Both the position numbers and the translations under genes were made by a program. Below are positions 30,073 through 38,448 of a stretch of DNA of 64,000 nt, one piece after another. Every line of letters starts with the position of its first letter. Within the stretch, counting starts at the first letter, position 1. Below the pieces are notes generated by a model. That model was given only the letters and a program-made list of their open reading frames with translations. It had not been told where the DNA came from and searched no databases. This DNA is from Gluconacetobacter diazotrophicus PA1 5 (GTDB taxonomy: Bacteria > Pseudomonadota > Alphaproteobacteria > Acetobacterales > Acetobacteraceae), in the NCBI RefSeq assembly GCF_000067045.1, contig NC_010125.1, positions 1,340,001 to 1,404,000 of the forward strand. The letters are read 5' to 3'.

Positions 30073-31047
30073 CTACTTCCCCTCCCCGACCAGCAGAACC
30101 CCCGGCGTCCGACGCACGGTCCGGGCCGCGTCATGCAGCGCCGCGCCGGCGGCCGCGATGTCGCGCCCGGTCGTGGCCAGGTCTGTGCGCGCGGTATCGG
30201 CGTCCAGCGCGCGCAGATCGGCCTGTACCTGCCGCGCCTCCACTATCACGGCATGCGCTCCCCGGGCGACGGCGGACATGTCCGCACCCCGATCATGGAC
30301 CTGACGCCGGGCGGTTGCCTGCAGGTGATCGATATCGGTGTGGGTGACGGCCCAGGCGCGGCCGGTCTGCGTCTCCGCCCGGTTCAGGGCGGCAGCGGTG
30401 GCGTGTGCCCGGTCGCGCACGTCCAGAAAGCCGGCGCGCATGGGTGGCAGGGTGGCATCCATCCGGGTGGCGATGTTCCGGCCGTCCGCCCGTGCCTGCT
30501 GCCATTGTGCCGCCATGGCGTGGATCGGCAGGGTGGCCAGAGTGCGGCGCAGCACCTGCCAGTGGGATTCGCGGGCTGGGATTTCAATCAGATGTGACAG
30601 GCCGGGATGCGGCGGCGGGGACGGTCCGGGGGCGAAATCCAGGTCGATCCCGCTGCGTCCGACAACCAGGCTCTGGGAATGCAGGTGCGCCTGCAATCCG
30701 TCCCGCACCAGGTCGGCCAGGGCGATACGGCGCGGCCGGGACGTGCCGGGTGGCGGGATGACGCGGATCAGGTCGGGCCGGACGCGGATCGTGACCGGAA
30801 TGATGGTCCGGCCCCGCGCGGGATCGGGCAGGACGTTCACCTGTTCGACCCGGCCCAGCGCCACGCCGCGGAATGTGACCGGCGCGCCGGCGCTCAGTCC
30901 CGGGACCGGGGTGTCGAAGACGACCAGCGCCCGTTCGGTCCGGGTCAGCAGGCCGAACCGCCCGAACGATCCCAGGATCGCGATCCCCGTTCCGATCCCG
31001 CACAAAATAAAGAGCAGGACGGCCAGTGCTGTCGGTTGCCGTGTCAT
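30073..31047 (-). CDS. MlaD/MCE family lipid-transport protein
   Basis: 324 residues from ATG 31047. There is one N-terminal membrane helix (LAVLLFILCGIGTGIAILG), then an MCE domain (~40-120) with VVFDTPVPGLSAGAPVTFRGVALG-type sequence. A long helical, His/Arg/Ala-rich C-terminal region (~185-324) is probably a coiled or tubular segment. MCE proteins bind phospholipid between inner and outer membranes, usually with an MlaE permease and MlaF ATPase. Neither is adjacent, so partners must lie elsewhere. It is transcribed against the ribosomal operon, between rbfA and truB. Confidence 0.82.
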   Translation of the reverse strand: MTRQPTALAVLLFILCGIGTGIAILGSFGRFGLLTRTERALVVFDTPVPGLSAGAPVTFRGVALGRVEQVNVLPDPARGRTIIPVTIRVRPDLIRVIPPPGTSRPRRIALADLVRDGLQAHLHSQSLVVGRSGIDLDFAPGPSPPPHPGLSHLIEIPARESHWQVLRRTLATLPIHAMAAQWQQARADGRNIATRMDATLPPMRAGFLDVRDRAHATAAALNRAETQTGRAWAVTHTDIDHLQATARRQVHDRGADMSAVARGAHAVIVEARQVQADLRALDADTARTDLATTGRDIAAAGAALHDAARTVRRTPGVLLVGEGK

Positions 31048-31172
31048 CCGGTCTGTTTTGAGTACCCGTTCCGCCAAGGGAAACCTGGCATGGCACAATC
31101 CGGCATTGCTCCCTAGTCAGGGCTCGTCTACACGCACGCCTCTTCCGAGGTTCTGAAAAAAGGTTCTGCCCC

Positions 31173-32093
31173 ATGCGACGCAAGCGCGGACGCCCGATCG
31201 ACGGCTGGCTGGTCATCGACAAGCCGTCGGGCATGACATCGACCGATGTCGTCAACCGGGTGAAGCGCCTGTTCGACGCCCGCAAGGCGGGGCACGGCGG
31301 CACGCTGGACCCGCTGGCGACGGGGCTGCTGCCCATCGCCTTCGGCGCGGCCACCAAGACCGTGCCCTACATCATGGACGGCACCAAGCGCTATGAATTC
31401 ACCCTGCGCCTGGGCGAGGCCCGCGACACCGACGACGCCGAGGGCGCGGTGATCGAAACGTCCGACGTCCGCCCGACCGACGATGCGTTCCGCGCGGCGC
31501 TGCCGGCCTTTCGCGGCGACATCATGCAGGTGCCCCCCATCTATTCCGCGATCAAGGTGGCGGGCGAGCGCGCCTATGACATGGCGCGCGAGGGCCGGGC
31601 CCCCGACCTGCCGCCCCGCCCGGCGCGGGTCGACCGGTTCGACCTGGTGGCGCGCCCGGACGCCGACACCGCGATCTTCGCCGTCGAATCCGGCAAGGGC
31701 GTCTATATGCGCTCGCTGGCGCGCGACATCGCGCGGGCATGCGGTACCGTGGGGCACGTGGCGGCGCTGCGCCGGCTGCGGGTCGGCCCGTTTTCCGAGG
31801 CGGATGCAATTCTTCTGGACAAAATTGTCCCAAGCGACGACAACGCGCCTGCCTCACCGGATCTGCTGCTTCCGGTCGCGACCGCGCTGGCCGACATCCC
31901 GGCGCTGGCCTTGACCCATGAAGAAGCGGATGCCCTGTCACACGGGCGGGCGGTCAGCCTGCTCGACCTGATGGGACGGATACCGGACGCCGTCGATCCC
32001 GCATGCGGGATCGTGCGGGGAATGGACGGGGCGCGCGTGATCGGGCTCTGCCGGCTGGAAGATGGCTGGCTGCGTCCGGACCGCATGCTTTAA
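31173..32093 (+). CDS. truB: tRNA pseudouridine(55) synthase TruB
   Basis: Makes pseudouridine-55 in the T-loop of tRNAs. 306 residues. The N-terminal core has [20 protein letters not shown], then the catalytic motif [19 protein letters not shown] with the active Asp (~residue 45). [21 protein letters not shown] and [20 protein letters not shown] follow. The C-terminal part is shorter than a full PUA domain. It is followed 23 bases later by rpsO, the classical truB-rpsO-pnp order. Confidence 0.97.
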   Translation: MRRKRGRPIDGWLVIDKPSGMTSTDVVNRVKRLFDARKAGHGGTLDPLATGLLPIAFGAATKTVPYIMDGTKRYEFTLRLGEARDTDDAEGAVIETSDVRPTDDAFRAALPAFRGDIMQVPPIYSAIKVAGERAYDMAREGRAPDLPPRPARVDRFDLVARPDADTAIFAVESGKGVYMRSLARDIARACGTVGHVAALRRLRVGPFSEADAILLDKIVPSDDNAPASPDLLLPVATALADIPALALTHEEADALSHGRAVSLLDLMGRIPDAVDPACGIVRGMDGARVIGLCRLEDGWLRPDRML

Positions 32094-32116
32094 CCGAATC
32101 TGATATGGAGAACACG

Positions 32117-32386
32117 ATGTCGATTACCGCAGAGCGCCGTACGGCGCTGATCGGCGAATACCAGACTGCCGCCACGGATACCGGCTCGCCGGAAGTCCAG
32201 GTCGCGCTGCTGAGCGAACGGATCACCAACCTGACCGAGCACCTGAAGACCCACGCGAAGGATTTCCATTCGCGTCGCGGCCTGCTGGTGATGGTCGGCA
32301 AGCGCCGTGGCCTGCTGGACTACCTGAAGCGCAAGGATCAGGCCCGGTACCAGACCCTGATCGGCCGCCTGGGCCTGCGCCGCTGA
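32117..32386 (+). CDS. rpsO: 30S ribosomal protein S15
   Basis: 89 residues, exactly the family length. It reads [16 protein letters not shown], then [15 protein letters not shown], the [14 protein letters not shown] motif and [16 protein letters not shown]15 binds the central domain of 16S rRNA and often represses its own translation through its leader. The start is ATG 32117, preceded by GGAG; the frame extending back to 32003 overlaps truB and is a shadow. Confidence 0.98.
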   Translation: MSITAERRTALIGEYQTAATDTGSPEVQVALLSERITNLTEHLKTHAKDFHSRRGLLVMVGKRRGLLDYLKRKDQARYQTLIGRLGLRR

Positions 32387-32695
32387 TCTGTCGCGCGATC
32401 GGGCGGGGCCGTGCGGTGCATGGCCGTGTGTGATCGCGCCGGTCCGTCCCGCCGGCGGGGTGGCTCGGCCGCCCCGCACCGGCTGGACGGCCACACCCGC
32501 CGCCCAATCGTGGGCCGGGCAACATGCTGCCGCCATGTCGGTGGAGACATCCGGACCGGGTCGCAGCGTTTCAGGCCACATGGTGTATTGATGGGCAACC
32601 GTCATCGCTCCATGCCGTCCGAGACGCTGTCATTCCTCCCGTCGTCCGGGGACCTCCGACCCGCCTGGGCCGGCCGCCGGACAGGGAATGTCTGA
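32387..32695 (+). other. 309-base rpsO-pnp intergenic region
   Basis: No convincing gene is seen here; small open frames on both strands lack ribosome sites and family features. Several GC-rich complementary arms could form hairpins. In many bacteria this gap holds an rpsO terminator and a structured pnp leader processed by RNase III, through which PNPase controls its own synthesis. That role is assumed from position and was not shown by folding. Confidence 0.4.
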
Positions 32696-34834
32696 ATGTT
32701 CAATTACTACCGCAAGGAAATCGAGTGGGGCGGCCGTCCGCTGGTGCTGGAAACGGGCAAGATCGCCCGCCAGGCCGACGGCGCCGTGGTCGTGACCTAT
32801 GGCGACACGGTCGTGCTGTGCACCGCCGTCGGCGCCCGCAGCGTCAAGCCGGGCCAGGATTTCTTCCCGCTGACCGTCAACTACCAGGAAAAGGCCTTCG
32901 CGGCCGGCAAGATCCCGGGTGGGTTCTTCAAGCGCGAGGGCCGTCCGTCCGAGATCGAGGTCCTGAATTCCCGCCTGATCGACCGTCCGATCCGCCCCCT
33001 GTTCCCCGAGAACTTCCGCAACGAGGTGCAGGTCGTAGCCACGGTGCTGAGCCACGACCTGGAGAACGATCCCGCGATCGCGGCGCTGATCGGCTGCTCG
33101 GCCGCGCTGACGCTGTCGGGCATCCCGTTCTTCGGTCCGGTGGCGGCCTGCCGCGTCGGTTACGCGGACGGGGCCTATATCCTGAACCCGACCCTGCCCG
33201 AAATGAAGGAAAGCGCGCTGGACCTGGTCGTCGCCGGTACGTCCGAAGGCGTGCTGATGGTCGAGTCCGAGGCGAGCGAACTGAGCGAAGACGTCATGCT
33301 GGGCGCCGTGACCTTCGGGCATGAAGCGTTCCAGGCCGTCATCGACGCCATCATCTCGCTGGCCGAGCATGCGGCCAAGGCACCGTGGGACCTGGCCGAG
33401 CCGTCGGCCGAGGAAATCGCGCTGAAGCAGCGGATCGACACGCTGGGCCGCGCCGCGATCGCCGAGGCGTATCAGGAGCGCGTGAAGCAGCAGCGCTACA
33501 AGAAGGTCGGCGCCGCCAAGGAAGCCGTGCTGGCGGCCCTGGCCACCGAAGGGCTGGACGTCACCGCGGCCAAGCCGATCCTGAAGGATCTGGAAGCCGA
33601 CGTGGTGCGCAGCGCGGTGCTGGATACCGGCTACCGCATTGACGGCCGCGACCTGAAGACGGTCCGCCCGATCGTCTCCGAGGTCGGCATCCTGCCGCGC
33701 GCCCATGGTTCGGCCCTGTTCACCCGTGGCGAGACCCAGGCCCTGGTCGTCGCCACCCTGGGCACCGCCCAGGACGAGCAGGTGATCGACGCGCTGGAAG
33801 GCGAATACCGCACCAACTTCATGCTGCACTACAACTTCCCCCCCTATTCGGTGGGTGAATGCGGCCGCATGGGCTCGCCCGGCCGGCGCGAGATCGGGCA
33901 TGGCAAGCTGGCCTGGCGCGCGATCCATCCGCTGCTGCCCGGCAAGGACACCTTCCCGTACACGATGCGCATCGTGTCCGAGATCACCGAGAGCAACGGA
34001 TCGTCCTCGATGGCCACGGTCTGCGGCACCTCGCTGGCGCTGATGGATGCGGGCGTGCCGCTGAAGCGTCCGGTGGCGGGCATCGCCATGGGCCTGATCA
34101 AGGAAGATCGCGGCTTCGCCGTGCTGTCCGACATCCTGGGTGACGAGGATCACCTGGGCGACATGGACTTCAAGGTCGCGGGCACCGAATCCGGCATCAC
34201 CGCGCTGCAGATGGACATCAAGATCACGTCCATCACGCCCGAGATCATGAAGATCGCCCTGGGCCAGGCGCGCGACGGCCGCCTGCACATCCTGGGCGAG
34301 ATGTCCAAGGCGCTGACCGAAGGCCGTTCGGACGTGTCCTCCACCGCGCCGAAGATCACCACGATCTCGGTGCCGAAGGAAAAGATCCGTGACGTGATCG
34401 GCCAGGGCGGCAAGGTGATCCGCGAGATCGTTGAATATTCGGGTGCCAAGATCGATATCAACGATGACGGCACGATCATGATCGCGGCCTCGTCCGAAGA
34501 TCAGGCCACCCGCGCGATCGAACGGATCCGCGGCATCGTGGCCGAGCCCGAGCTGGGCGCGATCTACACCGGCAAGGTGGTCAAGACCGCCGATTTCGGT
34601 GCGTTCGTGAACTTCCTGGGCGCGCGCGACGGCCTGGTCCATATCTCGGAACTGGCGCAGGGCCGGGTGGCGAAGACCACGGACGTCGTCAACCAGGGCG
34701 ACGTGGTGAAGGTCAAGGTCCTGGGCTTCGACGATCGCGGCAAGGTCAAGCTGTCGATGCGGGTCGTCGACCAGCAGACCGGCGCGGACATCACCGAGTC
34801 CGTCGGCGAGCGCCCGGGCCGTCCGGCACGCTGA
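32696..34834 (+). CDS. pnp: Polyribonucleotide nucleotidyltransferase (PNPase)
   Basis: A 3'-5' phosphorolytic exoribonuclease and degradosome enzyme. 712 residues. Two RNase PH domains ([37 protein letters not shown]; second core [18 protein letters not shown] and [20 protein letters not shown]). An all-alpha linker lies between, then KH ([17 protein letters not shown], ~563-580) and S1 ([19 protein letters not shown], ~623 on) domains. The start ATG has no strong Shine-Dalgarno. It is last of the large RNA/translation block. Confidence 0.98.
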   Translation: MFNYYRKEIEWGGRPLVLETGKIARQADGAVVVTYGDTVVLCTAVGARSVKPGQDFFPLTVNYQEKAFAAGKIPGGFFKREGRPSEIEVLNSRLIDRPIRPLFPENFRNEVQVVATVLSHDLENDPAIAALIGCSAALTLSGIPFFGPVAACRVGYADGAYILNPTLPEMKESALDLVVAGTSEGVLMVESEASELSEDVMLGAVTFGHEAFQAVIDAIISLAEHAAKAPWDLAEPSAEEIALKQRIDTLGRAAIAEAYQERVKQQRYKKVGAAKEAVLAALATEGLDVTAAKPILKDLEADVVRSAVLDTGYRIDGRDLKTVRPIVSEVGILPRAHGSALFTRGETQALVVATLGTAQDEQVIDALEGEYRTNFMLHYNFPPYSVGECGRMGSPGRREIGHGKLAWRAIHPLLPGKDTFPYTMRIVSEITESNGSSSMATVCGTSLALMDAGVPLKRPVAGIAMGLIKEDRGFAVLSDILGDEDHLGDMDFKVAGTESGITALQMDIKITSITPEIMKIALGQARDGRLHILGEMSKALTEGRSDVSSTAPKITTISVPKEKIRDVIGQGGKVIREIVEYSGAKIDINDDGTIMIAASSEDQATRAIERIRGIVAEPELGAIYTGKVVKTADFGAFVNFLGARDGLVHISELAQGRVAKTTDVVNQGDVVKVKVLGFDDRGKVKLSMRVVDQQTGADITESVGERPGRPAR

Positions 34835-34959
34835 GGCCGGGCGCCAAGGCCGGGTGGCGGCGCGGGGCCCGGGTTCCGCACCGCCGCTTCCCGCCCGTCC
34901 GGGCGGGGCACACGCAGTAAAGTCCCGGCCCAGCGGGCCGGGGCGATGACGATAGGGTG

Positions 34960-36381
34960 ATGATGAAGGCGATCAATGCGATCCGCATGGGCGGGGTGGA
35001 TGTCCTGCCGCTGATCGAAGGTGGAAAGGGCGTGTCGGTTTCGACCGGCATATCGTCCGGACATTGGGCGGCGGCAGGTGGCGCCGGCACCGTGTCGATC
35101 GTCAACGCCGATTCGTACGACGAACAGGGTCGTCCGGTTCCGCAGGTCTATCACGGCCGGACCCGGCGGGAACGGCACGAGGAACTGATCCGCTACGCCA
35201 TCCGGGGCGGCGTCGCCCAGGCCCGCATCGCCCACGACCTTTCGGGTGGCCGGGGCCGCGTCCACGCCAACATCCTGTGGGAAATGGGCGGGGCCGAGGA
35301 CGTGATCACCGGCGTGCTGGAAGAAGCACCCGGCCTGATCCACGGCCTGACCTGCGGGGCGGGCATGCCCTATCGCCTGTCGGGCATCGCGATGCGGTTC
35401 GGCATCCATTATTATCCCATCGTGTCGTCCGCCCGGGCCTTCAATGCCCTGTGGAAGCGCTCGTTCCACAAGAGCGCCGACCTGCTGGGCGGCGTGGTGT
35501 ACGAGGACCCGTGGCGGGCCGGCGGCCATAACGGCCTGTCGAACACCGAGGACCCGGGCAGCCCCGAGGACCCGTTTCCGCGCGTCCTGGCGCTGCGCAA
35601 GCTGATGCGCACCTTCGGCCTGGACGACACCCCGATCATCATGGCCGGCGGCGTATGGTGGCTGGAGGAATGGCAGGACTGGATCGACAGTCCCGAACTG
35701 GGGCCGATCGCCTTCCAGTTCGGCACCCGCCCGCTGCTGACGCAGGAAAGCCCGATCCCCGACGCGTGGAAGCGCAAGCTGCTGACGCTGAAGAAGGGCG
35801 ACGTGTTCCTGAACCGGTTCTCGCCCACCGGCTTCTATTCCTCGGCGGTGAACAACCCGTTCCTGCGGGAACTGCAGGGGCGGTCGGAACGCCAGGTCGC
35901 CTATTCCACCGAACCGGTGGGCGAGCATACCGCGTCCTACGGCGTGGGCGCCCGCGCCCGGCAGGTCTTCATGACCGAGGCCGACCGCGAGCATGTCCGC
36001 CTGTGGGAACTGGAAGGCTATACCGAGGCGATGCGCACGCCGGATTCCACCCTGATCTTCGTCACGAAGGACAAGGCGCAGGAAATCCTGACCGACCAGG
36101 TGGACTGCATGGGCTGCCTGTCGGAATGCCGCTTCTCGAACTGGAGCCAGCGGGGCCCGAACTATACCAACGGCCACAAGGCCGATCCGCGTTCCTTCTG
36201 CATCCAGAAGACGCTGCAGGCCGTCGCCCATGCCCACGGGGACACGGGCGATGCGGCGATGGACAACAACCTGATGTTCGGTGGCACGAACGCGTGGCGG
36301 TTCGGAACCGATCCGTTCTATGCCAACGGGTTCGTGCCGACGGTGGGGCAACTGGTGGACCGGATTCTCACCGGCCGCTGA
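34960..36381 (+). CDS. Nitronate monooxygenase-like FMN protein with a C-terminal cysteine cluster
   Basis: 473 residues. The TIM-barrel FMN fold is suggested by LIEGGKGVSVSTGISSGHWA, GLTCGAGMPYRLSGIAMR, the IMAGGVWWLEEWQDW segment and GPIAFQFGTRPLL, as in 2-nitropropane dioxygenase/NMO-like proteins. Near the end is CMGCLSEC (Cys ~383, 386, 390) with another Cys at ~414 (FCIQK), a CX2CX3CX23C array that could hold an Fe-S cluster or zinc. Ordinary NMO enzymes lack this. The start is one of GTG 34957, ATG 34960 or ATG 34963, after GATAGGG. The substrate is unknown, and it stands alone after pnp. Confidence 0.82.
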   Translation: MMKAINAIRMGGVDVLPLIEGGKGVSVSTGISSGHWAAAGGAGTVSIVNADSYDEQGRPVPQVYHGRTRRERHEELIRYAIRGGVAQARIAHDLSGGRGRVHANILWEMGGAEDVITGVLEEAPGLIHGLTCGAGMPYRLSGIAMRFGIHYYPIVSSARAFNALWKRSFHKSADLLGGVVYEDPWRAGGHNGLSNTEDPGSPEDPFPRVLALRKLMRTFGLDDTPIIMAGGVWWLEEWQDWIDSPELGPIAFQFGTRPLLTQESPIPDAWKRKLLTLKKGDVFLNRFSPTGFYSSAVNNPFLRELQGRSERQVAYSTEPVGEHTASYGVGARARQVFMTEADREHVRLWELEGYTEAMRTPDSTLIFVTKDKAQEILTDQVDCMGCLSECRFSNWSQRGPNYTNGHKADPRSFCIQKTLQAVAHAHGDTGDAAMDNNLMFGGTNAWRFGTDPFYANGFVPTVGQLVDRILTGR

Positions 36382-36413
36382 GGGAAGGCGAAGGTCGGGC
36401 CTTCCCCGAACCC

Positions 36414-36438
36414 GGCGAGGGCAAAACCTGCCCTCGCC
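36414..36438. terminator. Hairpin between convergent genes
   Basis: GGCGAGGGC-AAAACCT-GCCCTCGCC, a perfect 9-bp stem in the 64-base gap between the nitronate monooxygenase-like gene and the bicupin gene. No clear T-tract follows on the plus strand. It may be a weak bidirectional terminator. Confidence 0.4.
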
Positions 36439-36445
36439 CCCCGGT

Positions 36446-37375
36446 TCAGGCGAACCGGATATCCAGCGACCGCAGATAGGTCTGCAGCCCGGCATCCTGG
36501 ATCGGCATCAGGAACGCCTCTTCGTCGCTTTCATTGTAATGGGCGTGCCACAGGCCCGGCGGGGTGATGAAGGCCATGCCCGACTGCCAGTCCTGGCGGA
36601 TCGGGTTGATGATCTGGCCCTGCGCGTCCAGTGCTTCCCCGATCAGCGTGTAGCAGCCGTCGGGGCAGGACACGATATAGTCCAGCGCCACCGACTGGTG
36701 CCGATGGGGCTTCTGCACCGATTGCGCGGGCAGCAGGCCGAACATCGTCCAGATGACATGGGTGATGGTGCGCGTGGCGGGGAACCGGGCATTGCCCAGC
36801 AGGACGGATACGCGGCTGCGCGACCGGGCCTCGGGGCTGGCGGCGACGGCGCGCAGTTCGTCCATCGTCCGTTCGGCCGGATACAGCGTGGGCTCGAACC
36901 GCGCCTGGTCCGGGCGTACGCCCAGGTAGGCCAGCAACGGCGCGTCATGCACCAGGTACAGCGTCGCGTCGTCACTGGCGGCGTGCGCATAGTCCGTGCC
37001 GCCGGGCAGGGCGACGATGTCGCCGCGCTGCCAGTCGACCGACGGCAGGTGCCCGGCATCCGGCACCGTGCGCCCCGCCCCGCGAACGACGTAGAAGACC
37101 TGCGACGTTGCGGCGATCTCCGGGCGCAGCGTGTCGCCGGCATCAATCCGCACGAAGGCGGCGCACAGTCCGGGCGACGTCGCCGGCCCGGGGCAGCGCA
37201 ATTGTTCGGACAGGTCCAGCGGGATGACCCGGCTGGGTCCCTCGGCCCAGGTTTCGGGCCCCCAGGACATGAAGGGCAGCCGGGGCGTCAGCCCGGGCCG
37301 GATCGGGTTCGCCGCGCGGCTGTATTCAAACCATTCGGCATCGCGCGTGACGGGCATGGTGGCACGGTCGAGCAT
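36446..37375 (-). CDS. Gentisate 1,2-dioxygenase-like bicupin
   Basis: 309 residues. Two cupin barrels are recognisable: the first (~75-140; FYVVRGAGRTV, WQRGDIVALPGG) and the second (~215-290), with HRHQSVALDYIV and WHAHYNESDEEAF carrying the His ligands for Fe(II). The layout matches gentisate/1-hydroxy-2-naphthoate/salicylate ring-cleaving dioxygenases, but no other aromatic-degradation gene is adjacent. ATG 37375 with AAGAGGAACGCAG upstream fixes the start; the longer frame to 37498 runs into the regulator region. It is divergent from a LysR gene that may control it. Confidence 0.78.
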   Translation of the reverse strand: MLDRATMPVTRDAEWFEYSRAANPIRPGLTPRLPFMSWGPETWAEGPSRVIPLDLSEQLRCPGPATSPGLCAAFVRIDAGDTLRPEIAATSQVFYVVRGAGRTVPDAGHLPSVDWQRGDIVALPGGTDYAHAASDDATLYLVHDAPLLAYLGVRPDQARFEPTLYPAERTMDELRAVAASPEARSRSRVSVLLGNARFPATRTITHVIWTMFGLLPAQSVQKPHRHQSVALDYIVSCPDGCYTLIGEALDAQGQIINPIRQDWQSGMAFITPPGLWHAHYNESDEEAFLMPIQDAGLQTYLRSLDIRFA

Positions 37376-37521
37376 CTGCGTTCCTCTTCTCTTTGCCATC
37401 CGGTTCTGTGATTTGCCGGACTGGACGCGGACTGTAGGGTACGGGCTCCGCCAGGCGGAACGGCCGGTTCGGGAAAAGAGTTTTGCGCGGTCCGGCACGC
37501 GGCGCAGAGACAGGAGGGGAT

Positions 37522-38448
37522 GTGGACTACGTGACCTGCCTGCGCGTGCTGGTCGCCACCGCCGACGGCGGCAGCCTGTCGCGGGCGGCGGGGGTGCTGC
37601 ATATGACCGTCTCCTCGGTGTCGCGGGCGATCACCGTGCTGGAACAGGACCTGGGCGCCGCCGTCTTCAACCGTTCGACCCGGGGATTGCACCTGACGGA
37701 AATCGGCGGCCGGTTCCTGGCCCGGGCGCGCGACATCCTGGCCGAACTGGATGATGCCCGGGCCGAGGCCGCGTCGCTGAACGCCGCCCCCCGGGGCCGC
37801 CTGCGGGTGCTGGCCTCGCCATCGGTCGGCCGGGCGGTGATCGCGCCGCTGCTGCCGGGGTTCCTGAAGGCCTATCCCGATATCGACCTCGACCTGCGCA
37901 GCGGGCCGGCCGGCGGGGACCTGTCGCACATCCTGATCGAAAGCGGGGCGGATATCGCGGTCGTCACCGGGCGGCCGCCGGATTCCGGCCTGCTGTTCCG
38001 GCCGGTGCTGACGGGATCATGGTGGCTGATGGCGCCGCCGGGGCGGGTGCCTGCCGATGCCGGGCCCGATGACCTGTCCGGCTTGCCCTGCCTGGCCCCG
38101 TCGGGCCAGGAGGCGGAATGGCGCTGCCATCGTGGCGGCCGGACGGTCGTCCTGCCCACGACAGGGCGGATTACGGCGGATTCGCCGGACATGCTGCGCG
38201 CCCTGGCGGCCGCCGGGGCCGGGCTGGCGCTGCTGCCGGACTGGATGTTCCTGCATGCCGCGCCGGGCGAGGCAGGGTTGGAGCGGGTTCTGGCCGACTG
38301 GCGCATCACGCCGGCCGCGGATGAATCCTGCGACCTGTCGGCGCTCTATCCCCGCAAGAAGGTGGTGCCGCCCAAGACCCGGGCCTTCGTGACCGCGCTG
38401 GGCGCCGCCGGCCGGGCCTTCGATGCGCGGATGATCTGTCTTAAATGA
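37522..38448 (+). CDS. LysR family transcriptional regulator, divergent from the bicupin
   Basis: 308 residues from GTG 37522, chosen because AGGAGG lies 4 bases upstream. HTH: LVATADGGSLSRAAGVLHMT, SSVSRAITVLEQDLGAAVF, NRSTRGLHLTEIG. The effector domain (~90-300) has RLRVLASPSVGRAVIAPLL and AAGAGLALLPDWM. Divergent orientation across 146 bases from the dioxygenase-like gene suggests it regulates that gene, with the shared region as operator. Its 3' end overlaps the convergent protease gene by eight bases. Confidence 0.9.
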   Translation: MDYVTCLRVLVATADGGSLSRAAGVLHMTVSSVSRAITVLEQDLGAAVFNRSTRGLHLTEIGGRFLARARDILAELDDARAEAASLNAAPRGRLRVLASPSVGRAVIAPLLPGFLKAYPDIDLDLRSGPAGGDLSHILIESGADIAVVTGRPPDSGLLFRPVLTGSWWLMAPPGRVPADAGPDDLSGLPCLAPSGQEAEWRCHRGGRTVVLPTTGRITADSPDMLRALAAAGAGLALLPDWMFLHAAPGEAGLERVLADWRITPAADESCDLSALYPRKKVVPPKTRAFVTALGAAGRAFDARMICLK

